Virus record (IMG/VR): IMGVR_UViG_3300032334_000389
Coordinates: 1 to 58,656 of that record
DNA from: a virus
Length of the DNA stretch: 58,656 nt
Reading direction: 5' to 3' (one strand)
Every line of letters begins with the position of its first letter. The stretch's first letter is position 1. Below are positions 22,020-30,574 of this stretch, in pieces. Below the pieces are notes generated by a model. That model was not told the origin of the DNA. It worked only from the letters and a program-made list of their open reading frames with translations, and ran no database searches. The position numbers were made by a program, and so were the translations under genes.

Positions 22020-22254
22020 TCAATACCCTATACTTTCAAATCCTACAAATGAGGATATATTAATCGGTACAGATGTAAATAGCTCTGATGAGACTAAGAA
22101 CTTTAGTATTGGAAGTATTATTGCGTTAGCATTAAATATGCCAAATCTTACAAATATACCATCTTATAATGATAACACATCTGCTATAACTGGTGGATTG
22201 GTAGATGGTGATGTTTATAGAACAGGGGACTTATTGAAAATAGTTCACCCTTAA
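22006..22254 (+). CDS. Fibre-adaptor-like protein, 82 aa
   Basis: Opens MTKISQYPILSNPTNEDILI, sharing MTKISQY and the following IG(S/T)D...TKNF pattern with the 994-aa fibre. It ends with YNDNTSAITGGLVDGDVYRT, a module that also ends the 343-aa collagen-like protein. It looks like a natural fusion of a fibre N-terminus to a common C-terminal module, with the shaft missing: a mini-fibre or a remnant of fibre exchange. Confidence 0.62.
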   Translation: MTKISQYPILSNPTNEDILIGTDVNSSDETKNFSIGSIIALALNMPNLTNIPSYNDNTSAITGGLVDGDVYRTGDLLKIVHP

Positions 22255-22273
22255 TAATTTAAAATTAAATCTA

Positions 22274-22501
22274 ATGGACGTAATAAGAAAGATATCAGTT
22301 GGCGCTGATTATAAGAATGGCGCTATGCACTACATAGTAGGTCAGGATGTTCTTAGCGGTAGCCATAGGATAAATCATATCGGAATAAATGAAAGCACTG
22401 GAGATTTTGAGATCTGGATCGAGAAGGATGACGAGATTAAGAAGTGGAAGAAGTTTAACGCTAATATGCCTATATCTACAGAGAATAATATTGACTTCTA
22501 A
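22274..22501 (+). CDS. Hypothetical protein, 75 aa
   Basis: MDVIRKISVGADYKNGAMHY and later ESTGDFEIWIEKDDEIKKWK. I recognise this protein from Bacteroidota podoviruses, where it sits before the GroES-like and terminase genes; its function is not known. Mixed alpha/beta. One-base overlap with the next gene. Confidence 0.6.
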   Translation: MDVIRKISVGADYKNGAMHYIVGQDVLSGSHRINHIGINESTGDFEIWIEKDDEIKKWKKFNANMPISTENNIDF

Positions 22502-23067
22502 TGAAATCTCCATTTTACTTTGTCGTTAGACCTACAAACGGTAGGAGGTACGACAATATAAAGAAGATAGGCGGTATCGACTTTATAACCAGTGTATCTC
22601 AGGAGGACCACACGGCAACTAATAGGTTTGCTGAGGTTGTGTCAGTCCCAAATAACTATGTTGGCGACATCTGTGTCGGTGACATACTTCTAGTTCACCA
22701 CAACACGTTTAAAATTTATTATGATATGAAAGGTCAGGAGAGGAGCGGAACTAGCTTCTTGAAGGATGATCTTTTCTTTGTAGATGAGGATCAGTACTTT
22801 ATGTACAACCACAACGGAGAGTGGAGTACACACTCTAAGTACTGCTTCATAAAGCCAGTGAAGACTCGTGAGTCATACATAAGCAAGTGTGGCGTATACG
22901 AGCCGCTTATTGGGGTTGTTAAGTACTCAAATAGTGAGCTTAGAGATTTAGGAGTTGTAGAGGGCGACGAGGTATCATTTGAGCCAGATAGCGAGTACGA
23001 GTTTACTATTGACGGAGAGAAACTGTATAGGATGTTCACTAAAAATATTACAATTAAATGGAACTAA
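22501..23067 (+). CDS. Hypothetical protein with GroES-like beta-barrel patterns, 188 aa
   Basis: Two segments have the strand-turn-strand order of GroES-type barrels: FAEVVSVPNNYVGDICVGDI then LLVHHNTFKI (about 43-72), and GVVKYSNSELRDLGVVEGDE then VSFEPDSEYEFTIDGEKLYRM. The GD-x-(L/V)-x-(V/F) turns are typical. Such proteins in related phages sit before the terminase and have been suggested to be co-chaperone-like. The identification is structural pattern matching only. It overlaps the next gene by 10 bases. Confidence 0.5.
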   Translation: MKSPFYFVVRPTNGRRYDNIKKIGGIDFITSVSQEDHTATNRFAEVVSVPNNYVGDICVGDILLVHHNTFKIYYDMKGQERSGTSFLKDDLFFVDEDQYFMYNHNGEWSTHSKYCFIKPVKTRESYISKCGVYEPLIGVVKYSNSELRDLGVVEGDEVSFEPDSEYEFTIDGEKLYRMFTKNITIKWN

Positions 23068-23330
23068 CGGATATAAAGAAGAGAATCATCGAGGCTGGAT
23101 ACAAAGCTGTTGATGAACTTATAAAGGTTGCTGAAGATAAGATTATCACTGGTGACGATACAGACCTTACGGCAGATAAACTCAAGAATGCTGCTGCAAC
23201 AAAAAGGCTTGCGATAGAAGATGCCTTTCAAATACTTAATCGAATTGAATTAGAAAAGGAATTAATCAATGGGGAGTCAAAAACAAAAGAACCTACAATC
23301 AAAGGATTCGCAGAGGGAAGGTCTAAGTAA
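23058..23330 (+). CDS. Putative small terminase subunit, 90 aa
   Basis: Helical protein: MELTDIKKRIIEAGYKAVDE, then ADKLKNAAATKRLAIEDAFQ and ILNRIELEKELI. It lies directly before and overlaps the large terminase by 62 bases, the normal position of TerS, and it has a helix pair that could bind DNA. It is shorter than most TerS proteins and has no diagnostic motif, so the call is mainly positional. Confidence 0.48.
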   Translation: MELTDIKKRIIEAGYKAVDELIKVAEDKIITGDDTDLTADKLKNAAATKRLAIEDAFQILNRIELEKELINGESKTKEPTIKGFAEGRSK

Positions 23331-25545
23331 CGTAGTTCATAACTTGATTCCAACCGCTATTCTTACTGGTGGTAATAACAAGAAATCTTGGGAGTATGGA
23401 TACAATGAGAAGTATGACATAGTTGTAATCTCTAAGGACGGAACCATTGGCGAGATATACAACATAAATGGATTAAATATTGCACTACCTCTCGTCCCAA
23501 ATAAAGTACATAAAAGGGACGAAAAGAAGGAAAAACAGTACTGGGAGGCGGCAGATTATCCAAAGGAACTACATAATATAAAGTCTATATTCCAGTGGCA
23601 CACGATGCAGAAGGATTTCAAGGCTAAGTGGGTTGACTATATAGAGAACGAATTTGTTAGGCGAGAGGATGGTATGTTCTTTATGAATAACGGAGTTCCT
23701 ACGTACATAACAGGTAGTCACTATATGTACCTTCAGTGGACAAAGATTGACGTAGGGCATCCTGACTTCCGCGAGGCTAACAGGATATTCTTTATCTTCT
23801 GGGAGGCCTGCAAGGCTGATGACAGGTGTTTTGGTATGACGTACCTAAAGATCAGACGTTCTGGGTTCTCATTTATGGCATCGTCAGAGTCTGTAAACGT
23901 GGCAACACTTGCAAAGAATGCAAGGATTGGGATATGTTCAAAGACTGGAGGAGATGCTAAGGCGATGTTTACCGATAAGGTTGTGCCTATATCAAGCAAC
24001 TACCCTTTCTTCTTTAAGCCTATTATGGACGGTATGGATAAACCAAAGACAGAGTTAGCATACCGAGTACCAGCATCTAAGATTACTAAGAAGAATATGT
24101 ACGAGAGCGATAACTCAAACCTTGAGGGATTGGATACATCTATTGACTGGAGTAATACATCTGACAACTCATATGACGGTGAGAAGCTGAAGTTACTTAT
24201 TGAGGACGAGTCTGGTAAGTTAGAAAAACCAAACAATATACTAAACGGGTGGAGGGTTCGTAAGACCTGTCTTCGTTTGGGTAGTAAGATTATTGGAAAG
24301 TGTTTAATGGGATCAACAGTTAATGCATTAGAAAAGGGTGGTGGAAACTTTAAGAAATTATACGAGGACTCTAAGATTAATACTAGAAACGCAAATGGGC
24401 AGACTAAGACTGGACTATACGCTCTGTTTATTCCTATGGAGTGGAATTTTGAGGGTTATATTGATAGGTATGGTATGCCTGTTTTTAGACAGCCTAATGA
24501 ACCGATAGAAGGTGTAGACGGAAGATCTATAAGGATAGGAGCTATTGACTTCTGGGAGAATGAGGTAGACTCACTAAAGAATGATCCTGACGCGCTTAAC
24601 GAGTTTTATCGTCAGTTTCCACGAACAGAGAGTCACGCGTTTAGAGACGAGAGCAAGGCATCTATATTTAACCTTACAAAGATATACCAACAGATAGATT
24701 ACAACGACTCTCTTATAAAGGATAGGGTTCTTACAAGGGGTTCTTTTCACTGGAAGGACGGTAAGGAAGACTCTACAGTTGTATGGACTCCAGACATAAG
24801 AGGTAGATTCTTAGTATCTTGGATACCATCTAATCAGCTTATGAATAACGTAATCACAAGGAACGGAGTTAAGCACCCTGGTAACGAACATATTGGAGCA
24901 TTCGGATGTGATCCATACGACATATCTGGAACAGTTGGTGGTGGAGGATCTAAGGGAGCTCTTCACGGACTTACTAAATTTAATATGGACAACGCACCAA
25001 GCAACGAGTTCTTCCTTGAGTATATAGCTAGACCGCAGACGGCAGAGATATTCTTTGAGGATGTCCTTATGGCGTGCGTATTCTACGGTATGCCAGTGCT
25101 TATAGAGAATAACAAGCAGAGGTTATTGTATCATTTTAAGACAAGAGGCTACAGAGCTTTTTCTTTAAATAGACCTGACAAACCATCTCACAAGCTCTCT
25201 AAGACAGAAAAAGAACTTGGTGGAATACCTAACTCATCTGAAGATGTTAAGCACGCTCACGCGTCTGGAATTGAGTCGTATATAGAGAAGTACGTAGGAT
25301 TAGATCTAGAGGCTACGTACAGGGATCCAGATGAGATGGGATCTATGTACTTTACAAAGACACTTGAGGACTGGGCAAAGTTTGATATAAATGATAGAAC
25401 CAAATTTGATGCTGCAATTAGTTCAGGATTAGCCATAATGGCAACGCAAAGATCCACCTTTCAGGCAGTTAAAAAAGATTCGAAAATAAGTATTAAATTT
25501 GCAAGATATAATAACAACGGAAGATATAGCGAAATAGTAAAGTAA
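23269..25545 (+). CDS. terL: Terminase large subunit
   Basis: A 758-aa packaging motor. The ATPase domain has an unusual Walker A, LKIRRSGFS (about 193-201), lacking the usual GKS/T but matching the KxRRxG(F/Y)S form of crAss-like and related Bacteroidota podoviruses. It is followed by GICSKTGGDAK and Walker B LLIEDESGK (Asp313-Glu314 region). The nuclease domain shows GAFGCDPYD (Asp near 547), LIENN (Glu near 613) and a C-terminal FTKTLEDWAKFD. ATG 23269 is the only start giving the full N-terminus. Confidence 0.88.
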   Translation: MGSQKQKNLQSKDSQREGLSNVVHNLIPTAILTGGNNKKSWEYGYNEKYDIVVISKDGTIGEIYNINGLNIALPLVPNKVHKRDEKKEKQYWEAADYPKELHNIKSIFQWHTMQKDFKAKWVDYIENEFVRREDGMFFMNNGVPTYITGSHYMYLQWTKIDVGHPDFREANRIFFIFWEACKADDRCFGMTYLKIRRSGFSFMASSESVNVATLAKNARIGICSKTGGDAKAMFTDKVVPISSNYPFFFKPIMDGMDKPKTELAYRVPASKITKKNMYESDNSNLEGLDTSIDWSNTSDNSYDGEKLKLLIEDESGKLEKPNNILNGWRVRKTCLRLGSKIIGKCLMGSTVNALEKGGGNFKKLYEDSKINTRNANGQTKTGLYALFIPMEWNFEGYIDRYGMPVFRQPNEPIEGVDGRSIRIGAIDFWENEVDSLKNDPDALNEFYRQFPRTESHAFRDESKASIFNLTKIYQQIDYNDSLIKDRVLTRGSFHWKDGKEDSTVVWTPDIRGRFLVSWIPSNQLMNNVITRNGVKHPGNEHIGAFGCDPYDISGTVGGGGSKGALHGLTKFNMDNAPSNEFFLEYIARPQTAEIFFEDVLMACVFYGMPVLIENNKQRLLYHFKTRGYRAFSLNRPDKPSHKLSKTEKELGGIPNSSEDVKHAHASGIESYIEKYVGLDLEATYRDPDEMGSMYFTKTLEDWAKFDINDRTKFDAAISSGLAIMATQRSTFQAVKKDSKISIKFARYNNNGRYSEIVK

Positions 25546-27981
25546 ATGAAGGATGTAACCATTAAAATAAATCCTGCTGGCTTTCCAAATCAGTTTGTTT
25601 CAGACAAGGAAAAATCAACATATGAATACGGGCTACAGATAGCTCAGAGCGTGCAATACGAGTGGTTCAGACGAGATAGTGGAACTTGTAAGTTTTATAA
25701 TCAGTGGGGTGAATTTCATCGTCTTAGGTTATATGCAAGGGGAGAACAATCAGTTGCTAAATATAAGAACGAGTTATCAGTAGACGGTGACCTTTCTCAT
25801 TTAAATTTAGATTGGACACCAATTCCAATCATACCAAAGTTTGTCGATATTGTTGTTAACGGTATTTCTGATAGACTTTTTAGAGTTAAGGCTTATGCTC
25901 AGGATGCAGTTTCTGCCGAGAGACGTAGCAAGTATCAGGATATGATAGAGACCGATATGGTGTCTAAGGACATTCTGAACCAGATAAAGGATAGTTTTGG
26001 TGTTGATGCTTTTGATACAAATGCTGACCAACTTCCTCAGGATTCAGAGGAACTTAACTTATTTATGCAGATTAACTACAAGCCAGCGATAGAAATTGCT
26101 GAGGAGACTGCAATTAACACGATACTAGAGGATAACAAGTACTCAGATACTAGAAGCAGAGTTGATTACGACTTAGCTGTTTTAGGTAAGGGTATAGTTA
26201 AGCACCAGTTCCTTCCAGGAAGTGGCGTTCAGATTGATTATGTAGATCCTGCTAATATAGTTCACAGCTACACAGAGGATCCGCACTTTAGGGATTGCTT
26301 CTACTGGGGAGAGATTAAGACCGTAGCTATTACTGAACTACTTAAGATTGATCCTACACTTACAAACGAGCAGCTTGAAGAGATTTCAAAGTACAGTCAG
26401 TCCTGGTATAACTACTACAACAACGCACAGTTCTATCAGAATAGCTTGTTTAGTAGAGACTCTGCTACACTTCTTTATGTTAATTATAAGACAACTAAGA
26501 AGTTTGTTTACAAGAAAAAGATACTAGACACAGGTGGTGTTAGAATGATTCAGAAGGACGACACGTTTAACCCTCCTAACGAGATGATGGAGGACGGTAA
26601 GTTCGAAAAGATTGAGAAGACTATTGATGTGTGGTACGATGGTGTTATGGTGATGGGAACTAACATTATGTTGAAGTGGGAACTTTCAAAGAATATGGTT
26701 AGACCTAAGTCATCATCTCAGCACGCACTTCCAAACTATATAGCAGTAGCTCCAAGAATGTATAAGGGCAACATAGAGTCTTTGGTTAGACGTATGATAC
26801 CGTTTGCTGACTTGATTCAGGTTACTCACTTAAAGTTACAGCAGGTTATATCTAAAGTTGTTCCTGACGGTGTGTTCATAGATGCCGATGGACTTAACGA
26901 GGTTGACTTGGGTAACGGGGCGGCATATAATCCAGAGGATGCATTAAGACTATACTTCCAGACTGGTAGTGTAATTGGAAGAAGCTACACTCAGGATGGT
27001 GAGTTTAATAACGCAAGAGTTCCTATCCAGGAGCTTAACTCTAATAGTGGTCAGGGTAAGATAGCTTCGTTAATCGGAAGTTATAACCACTACCTAGGTA
27101 TGATTAGAGACGTGACAGGATTAAATGAGGCTAGGGATGGTAGTATGCCAGATCAAAACTCTTTGGTTGGTTTACAAAAACTTGCTGCTGCAAATTCAAA
27201 TACAGCCACAAGACACATATTAGACGGAAGTTTAAGTATAACTAAAGAATTAGCTGAGGCTATATCTTATAGGGTTGCTGATATATTAGAGTACTCTGAT
27301 TTTGCAGAGACATTCGCTATGCAGATCGGTAAATATAATGTAAGTCTTCTTGACGAGATTAAGGAGATGTATATATATGATTTCGGTATATTTATAGAGA
27401 TGTCTCCAGACGAGGAGGAGAAAACTAAACTAGAGCAGAACATTCAGGTTGCACTTTCAAGGGATGCAATTACGCTTGAGGATGCTATAGATATTAGAGA
27501 GATAAATAACATTAAGCTGGCTAATCAGTTGCTTAAGCTTAAGAGACGTAAGAAGCAGGAGCAGGATCAACAAAACGCTATGCAGGCTCAACAGATGCAG
27601 GCTCAGATCAATGCTCAGTCTCAGCAGATGGCTGCTCAAAATGCTCTGCAACAAATTCAGGCAGAGACACAATCTAAGATGCAGATTAAGCAGGCGGAGA
27701 TCGGATACGAGATAGAGAAAATGAAGTCTGATGCTCAGCTTAAGATGGAGCTTATGAATATTGAGTATCAGATGAATATGCAGCTTAAGGGTGTTGAAGC
27801 TCAGTCTATAACTATGAAGGACGAGATGAAGGAGAAGGCTAAAGATAACAGGATACTAAAGCAGGCAACAACTCAATCTAAGTTGATTGAACAGCGTAAG
27901 AATAACCTGCCACCTGTTGACTTCGAATCAACAGAGGACAGTCTTGATGGATTTGACTTAGCCGAGTTTGAACCAAGATAA
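25546..27981 (+). CDS. Portal protein, 811 aa
   Basis: Directly after TerL with no gap. YARGEQSVAKYKNELSVDGD near 65-85 and DWTPIPIIPKFVDIVVNGIS near 90-110 are typical of large podovirus portals of Bacteroidota phages. FADLIQVTHLKLQQVISKVV is the stem/crown helix region and RDVTGLNEARDGSMPDQNSL the conserved loop. The last 150 residues form a Gln/Lys-rich coiled coil (barrel). It forms the DNA gate in the head vertex. Confidence 0.85.
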   Translation: MKDVTIKINPAGFPNQFVSDKEKSTYEYGLQIAQSVQYEWFRRDSGTCKFYNQWGEFHRLRLYARGEQSVAKYKNELSVDGDLSHLNLDWTPIPIIPKFVDIVVNGISDRLFRVKAYAQDAVSAERRSKYQDMIETDMVSKDILNQIKDSFGVDAFDTNADQLPQDSEELNLFMQINYKPAIEIAEETAINTILEDNKYSDTRSRVDYDLAVLGKGIVKHQFLPGSGVQIDYVDPANIVHSYTEDPHFRDCFYWGEIKTVAITELLKIDPTLTNEQLEEISKYSQSWYNYYNNAQFYQNSLFSRDSATLLYVNYKTTKKFVYKKKILDTGGVRMIQKDDTFNPPNEMMEDGKFEKIEKTIDVWYDGVMVMGTNIMLKWELSKNMVRPKSSSQHALPNYIAVAPRMYKGNIESLVRRMIPFADLIQVTHLKLQQVISKVVPDGVFIDADGLNEVDLGNGAAYNPEDALRLYFQTGSVIGRSYTQDGEFNNARVPIQELNSNSGQGKIASLIGSYNHYLGMIRDVTGLNEARDGSMPDQNSLVGLQKLAAANSNTATRHILDGSLSITKELAEAISYRVADILEYSDFAETFAMQIGKYNVSLLDEIKEMYIYDFGIFIEMSPDEEEKTKLEQNIQVALSRDAITLEDAIDIREINNIKLANQLLKLKRRKKQEQDQQNAMQAQQMQAQINAQSQQMAAQNALQQIQAETQSKMQIKQAEIGYEIEKMKSDAQLKMELMNIEYQMNMQLKGVEAQSITMKDEMKEKAKDNRILKQATTQSKLIEQRKNNLPPVDFESTEDSLDGFDLAEFEPR

Positions 27982-27998
27982 TATAAGAAAATAATTAC

Positions 27999-28006
27999 TA
28001 ACTTTG
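27999..28006 (+). promoter_or_regulatory. Late promoter -7 box
   Basis: TAACTTTG followed by C, 14 bases before the ATG at 28021. Fits TAnnTTTG; drives the collagen-like gene onward. Confidence 0.58.
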
Positions 28007-28020
28007 CAAAAAAATAAATA

Positions 28021-29052
28021 ATGGCATTAACATCATTAACAAGATTTATAGGTATATCTCCAAATGTAAACCTAAAAGAAAGAAAGTCAGCTGTATTAAA
28101 TGCAGAGACTGAACCATTTACAGCTCAGGACATAGCAAATTTTGTTGGAACAGGTGCACAAGGACCTCAGGGAGTTCAAGGACCAGCAGGACCTATTGGA
28201 CCTGTAGGACCAGCAGGTTTAAACTGGCAAGGATCTTGGGCGTCAGGAACATCTTACGTAGCAGATGATGCTGTAGGATATGCTGGAGCGTCTTGGTTCT
28301 GTATATTAGCAACATCTGGAACTACTACTCCAAACTTAGATACAACACATTGGGCGCTATTAGCTTCACAAGGAGCTCAAGGTATTCAAGGGGTTCAAGG
28401 ACCTACTGGACCACAAGGGGCATCTGGAGGTGCTGGAACATTGCAGCAGACATTAACTAATGGAAATACTTTTACAAGTGGAGGTTTTACTACAACATTA
28501 ACAAACACAAATATAGAAGTTGGAGGTTCAAGTACTTCAGGAATGAATTTAGGCGGTCGTCAAATTACTTGTAGAAGAGGGGCAGGCTCTCAATTTATGA
28601 CTTTACAGTTTCCTAATACTTTATCAACTGTTAGATTAATAGATTTTCCAAACGCTTCTGGAACTGTTGCTTTAACTAGTGATGTTACATTACAGAAAGC
28701 AATAACTGGAGGTAATACCATTACAGACGGTGTAACAACAATGACAGTATTAGCTGATTCTATAAAAACAAACGATTTCCTTGGGGGAAAAATAGAGTTA
28801 GTATCTACGGCTGGAGTTAATCCTTTTTTAAAAATAGGATTACCTTCTTCTTCTGGCAAGACAGTAACTTTAACTTCAGCAGATTCACAAACAGCGAGCA
28901 GAACTATAAAATTACCAGATGCTGATGGAACTTTGGCTATAGCACCAACTGTAGCTGGTAACTATGTTAATGATGCAGCAGCAGCAGCTGGAGGAATTGT
29001 GGTTGGAGGATTATATCATACAGCAGGTGTAGTAAAAATTAGATTAACATAA
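28021..29052 (+). CDS. Collagen-like virion fibre with carbohydrate-binding-type repeat, 343 aa
   Basis: Two Gly-x-y runs (GAQGPQGVQGPAGPIGPVGP near 46-65 and GAQGIQGVQGPTGPQGASGG near 117-136) flank a small domain, LNWQGSWASGTSYVADDAVG then YAGASWFC, that resembles CBM5/12 chitin-type modules (conserved Trp and Tyr). The rest is beta-rich, ending in YVNDAAAAAGGIVVGGLYHT, shared with the 82-aa protein at 22006. Placed between portal and scaffold, it may decorate the capsid and bind polysaccharide. Confidence 0.72.
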   Translation: MALTSLTRFIGISPNVNLKERKSAVLNAETEPFTAQDIANFVGTGAQGPQGVQGPAGPIGPVGPAGLNWQGSWASGTSYVADDAVGYAGASWFCILATSGTTTPNLDTTHWALLASQGAQGIQGVQGPTGPQGASGGAGTLQQTLTNGNTFTSGGFTTTLTNTNIEVGGSSTSGMNLGGRQITCRRGAGSQFMTLQFPNTLSTVRLIDFPNASGTVALTSDVTLQKAITGGNTITDGVTTMTVLADSIKTNDFLGGKIELVSTAGVNPFLKIGLPSSSGKTVTLTSADSQTASRTIKLPDADGTLAIAPTVAGNYVNDAAAAAGGIVVGGLYHTAGVVKIRLT

Positions 29053-29062
29053 ATAAAACAAT

Positions 29063-29425
29063 ATGACAACAGAAGATATCGCAGGAAGATTAGCTACGTT
29101 TCACGAGCAGTTCCATATGATTCACTGGGAGACAAGAAGTTTCGCAGAACACAAGGCAACAGGAGGATTCTATGAATTCTTACAAGACTTCAAGGATGAG
29201 GTTATTGAGAAGATAATGGGATATACTGGAAAGAGAATCAAGGGTATGCGAATTGAGCCTATGAAATCTGGACAGGATGCTTTAGAGCTTACAGATCAGG
29301 TGTTAATGTTCGCTAACGAACTTGAAGTTTTTGGAGATGTTAATAGGTTTCCAGATATATGTAATATGGCTCAATCACTTTCAGGTGAGGCGGCAAAGCT
29401 TAAATATTTATTGACTCTGTCATAA
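29063..29425 (+). CDS. Ferritin-like four-helix protein, DUF5856-type, 120 aa
   Basis: RLATFHEQFHMIHWETRSFA, then EHKATGGFYEFLQDFKDEVI and EKIMGY form two helices with His/Glu pairs (FHEQFHMIHWET), as in Dps-like or DUF5856 proteins seen in phages and giant viruses. The HxxHW and HKA positions recall the Dps metal site. Function in phages is not known; its place in the head gene cluster suggests a virion role. Confidence 0.62.
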   Translation: MTTEDIAGRLATFHEQFHMIHWETRSFAEHKATGGFYEFLQDFKDEVIEKIMGYTGKRIKGMRIEPMKSGQDALELTDQVLMFANELEVFGDVNRFPDICNMAQSLSGEAAKLKYLLTLS

Positions 29426-29455
29426 ATAATAATATAATTTAATAAATCAAATCAA

Positions 29456-30556
29456 ATGGAAAATTTTACAGTGCGCGATATTGGCGCAGGGGAGGAACGC
29501 TCTATTCAAGAAATTGAACAGGAGTTATTAGACAAGCACGAGGAGAAGTTTAATCAGGATGTTCAGAAGGAAGAAGCGTTCATTGAGAATGAACAGGTTG
29601 AAACTAATGAACAAGTTGAAACTACTCCAGAATTAAGAGATGAGGACGTATTGTCCTACATCAAAGGAAGATACAATAAGGATATCAACTCTGTTGATGA
29701 ATTATTTAAGGAACGTGAACAGAATGAGGAGTTACCCTCAGATGTTTCAGCATTCTTAAAGTATAAAAAAGAAACTGGAAGGGGTATTGATGACTTTATG
29801 AATTTAAGTAAAGACTTCAGTAAATTATCTCCAGAAAAACTTTTAGCTGAGTATTACTCAGTTACCGAGTCAGACTTGGATGACGAGGATATCAACTATA
29901 TGATCGAAGATAAATTTGGATACGATCCAGACTTTGATGAGGAGAAGGATATTAAGAAAAAAGAAATCGCCAAGAAGAAAGAGCTTGCCAAAGCTAAGAA
30001 GTTTTTTGAAGATCAGAAGGAGCAGTACAAGTCACCACTTGAGTCAAGGGGTAGCTTAGTTCCAGATGAGGATAAGGAAAACTACAACGCTTACAAGAAA
30101 TACGTTCAAGACGCACAGACCGTGCAGCAAGAGAGTTACAAAAAGTCTGAGTATTTTCAGAAGAAGACTGAAGAACTTTTCAACCAGGATTTCAAAGGTT
30201 TTGATTTCAACATTGGTGACAAGGATTTAAAGTTTTTACCTGGTGATCCAGCAGACTTAAAGAAGTCTCAATCTGATTTAACAAATTATATATCTAAGTT
30301 CTTAGATAACGATGGGTTAATTTCAGACGCTGTTGGTTATCACAGATCCTTATCTGTAGCTATGAATCCTGAAAAATTTGCTAGGTTCTTTTATGAACAA
30401 GGCAAAGCTGAGGCGTTATTAGATACCGCCAAACAAACTAAAAACATTGATATGGATGTGAGAACATCTCCTCAATCTATCAGCTCATCAGGAGTTAAAG
30501 TGAAAAGTATAGACGATGGTGCTGGTCGTGGACTTAAATTTAAAAGTATAAAATAA
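29456..30556 (+). CDS. Scaffolding protein, 366 aa
   Basis: A strongly charged, mainly helical protein with very few aromatic residues in the first 60 residues (EEAFIENEQVETNEQVETTP), a long Lys/Glu coil near 160-200 (KKKEIAKKKELAKAKKFFED) and a basic C-terminus. It sits immediately before the major capsid gene, the standard scaffold position. No protease motif is seen. It should guide procapsid assembly and leave or be digested afterwards. Confidence 0.72.
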   Translation: MENFTVRDIGAGEERSIQEIEQELLDKHEEKFNQDVQKEEAFIENEQVETNEQVETTPELRDEDVLSYIKGRYNKDINSVDELFKEREQNEELPSDVSAFLKYKKETGRGIDDFMNLSKDFSKLSPEKLLAEYYSVTESDLDDEDINYMIEDKFGYDPDFDEEKDIKKKEIAKKKELAKAKKFFEDQKEQYKSPLESRGSLVPDEDKENYNAYKKYVQDAQTVQQESYKKSEYFQKKTEELFNQDFKGFDFNIGDKDLKFLPGDPADLKKSQSDLTNYISKFLDNDGLISDAVGYHRSLSVAMNPEKFARFFYEQGKAEALLDTAKQTKNIDMDVRTSPQSISSSGVKVKSIDDGAGRGLKFKSIK

Positions 30557-30574
30557 CATTAAAAAATTTAAAAA

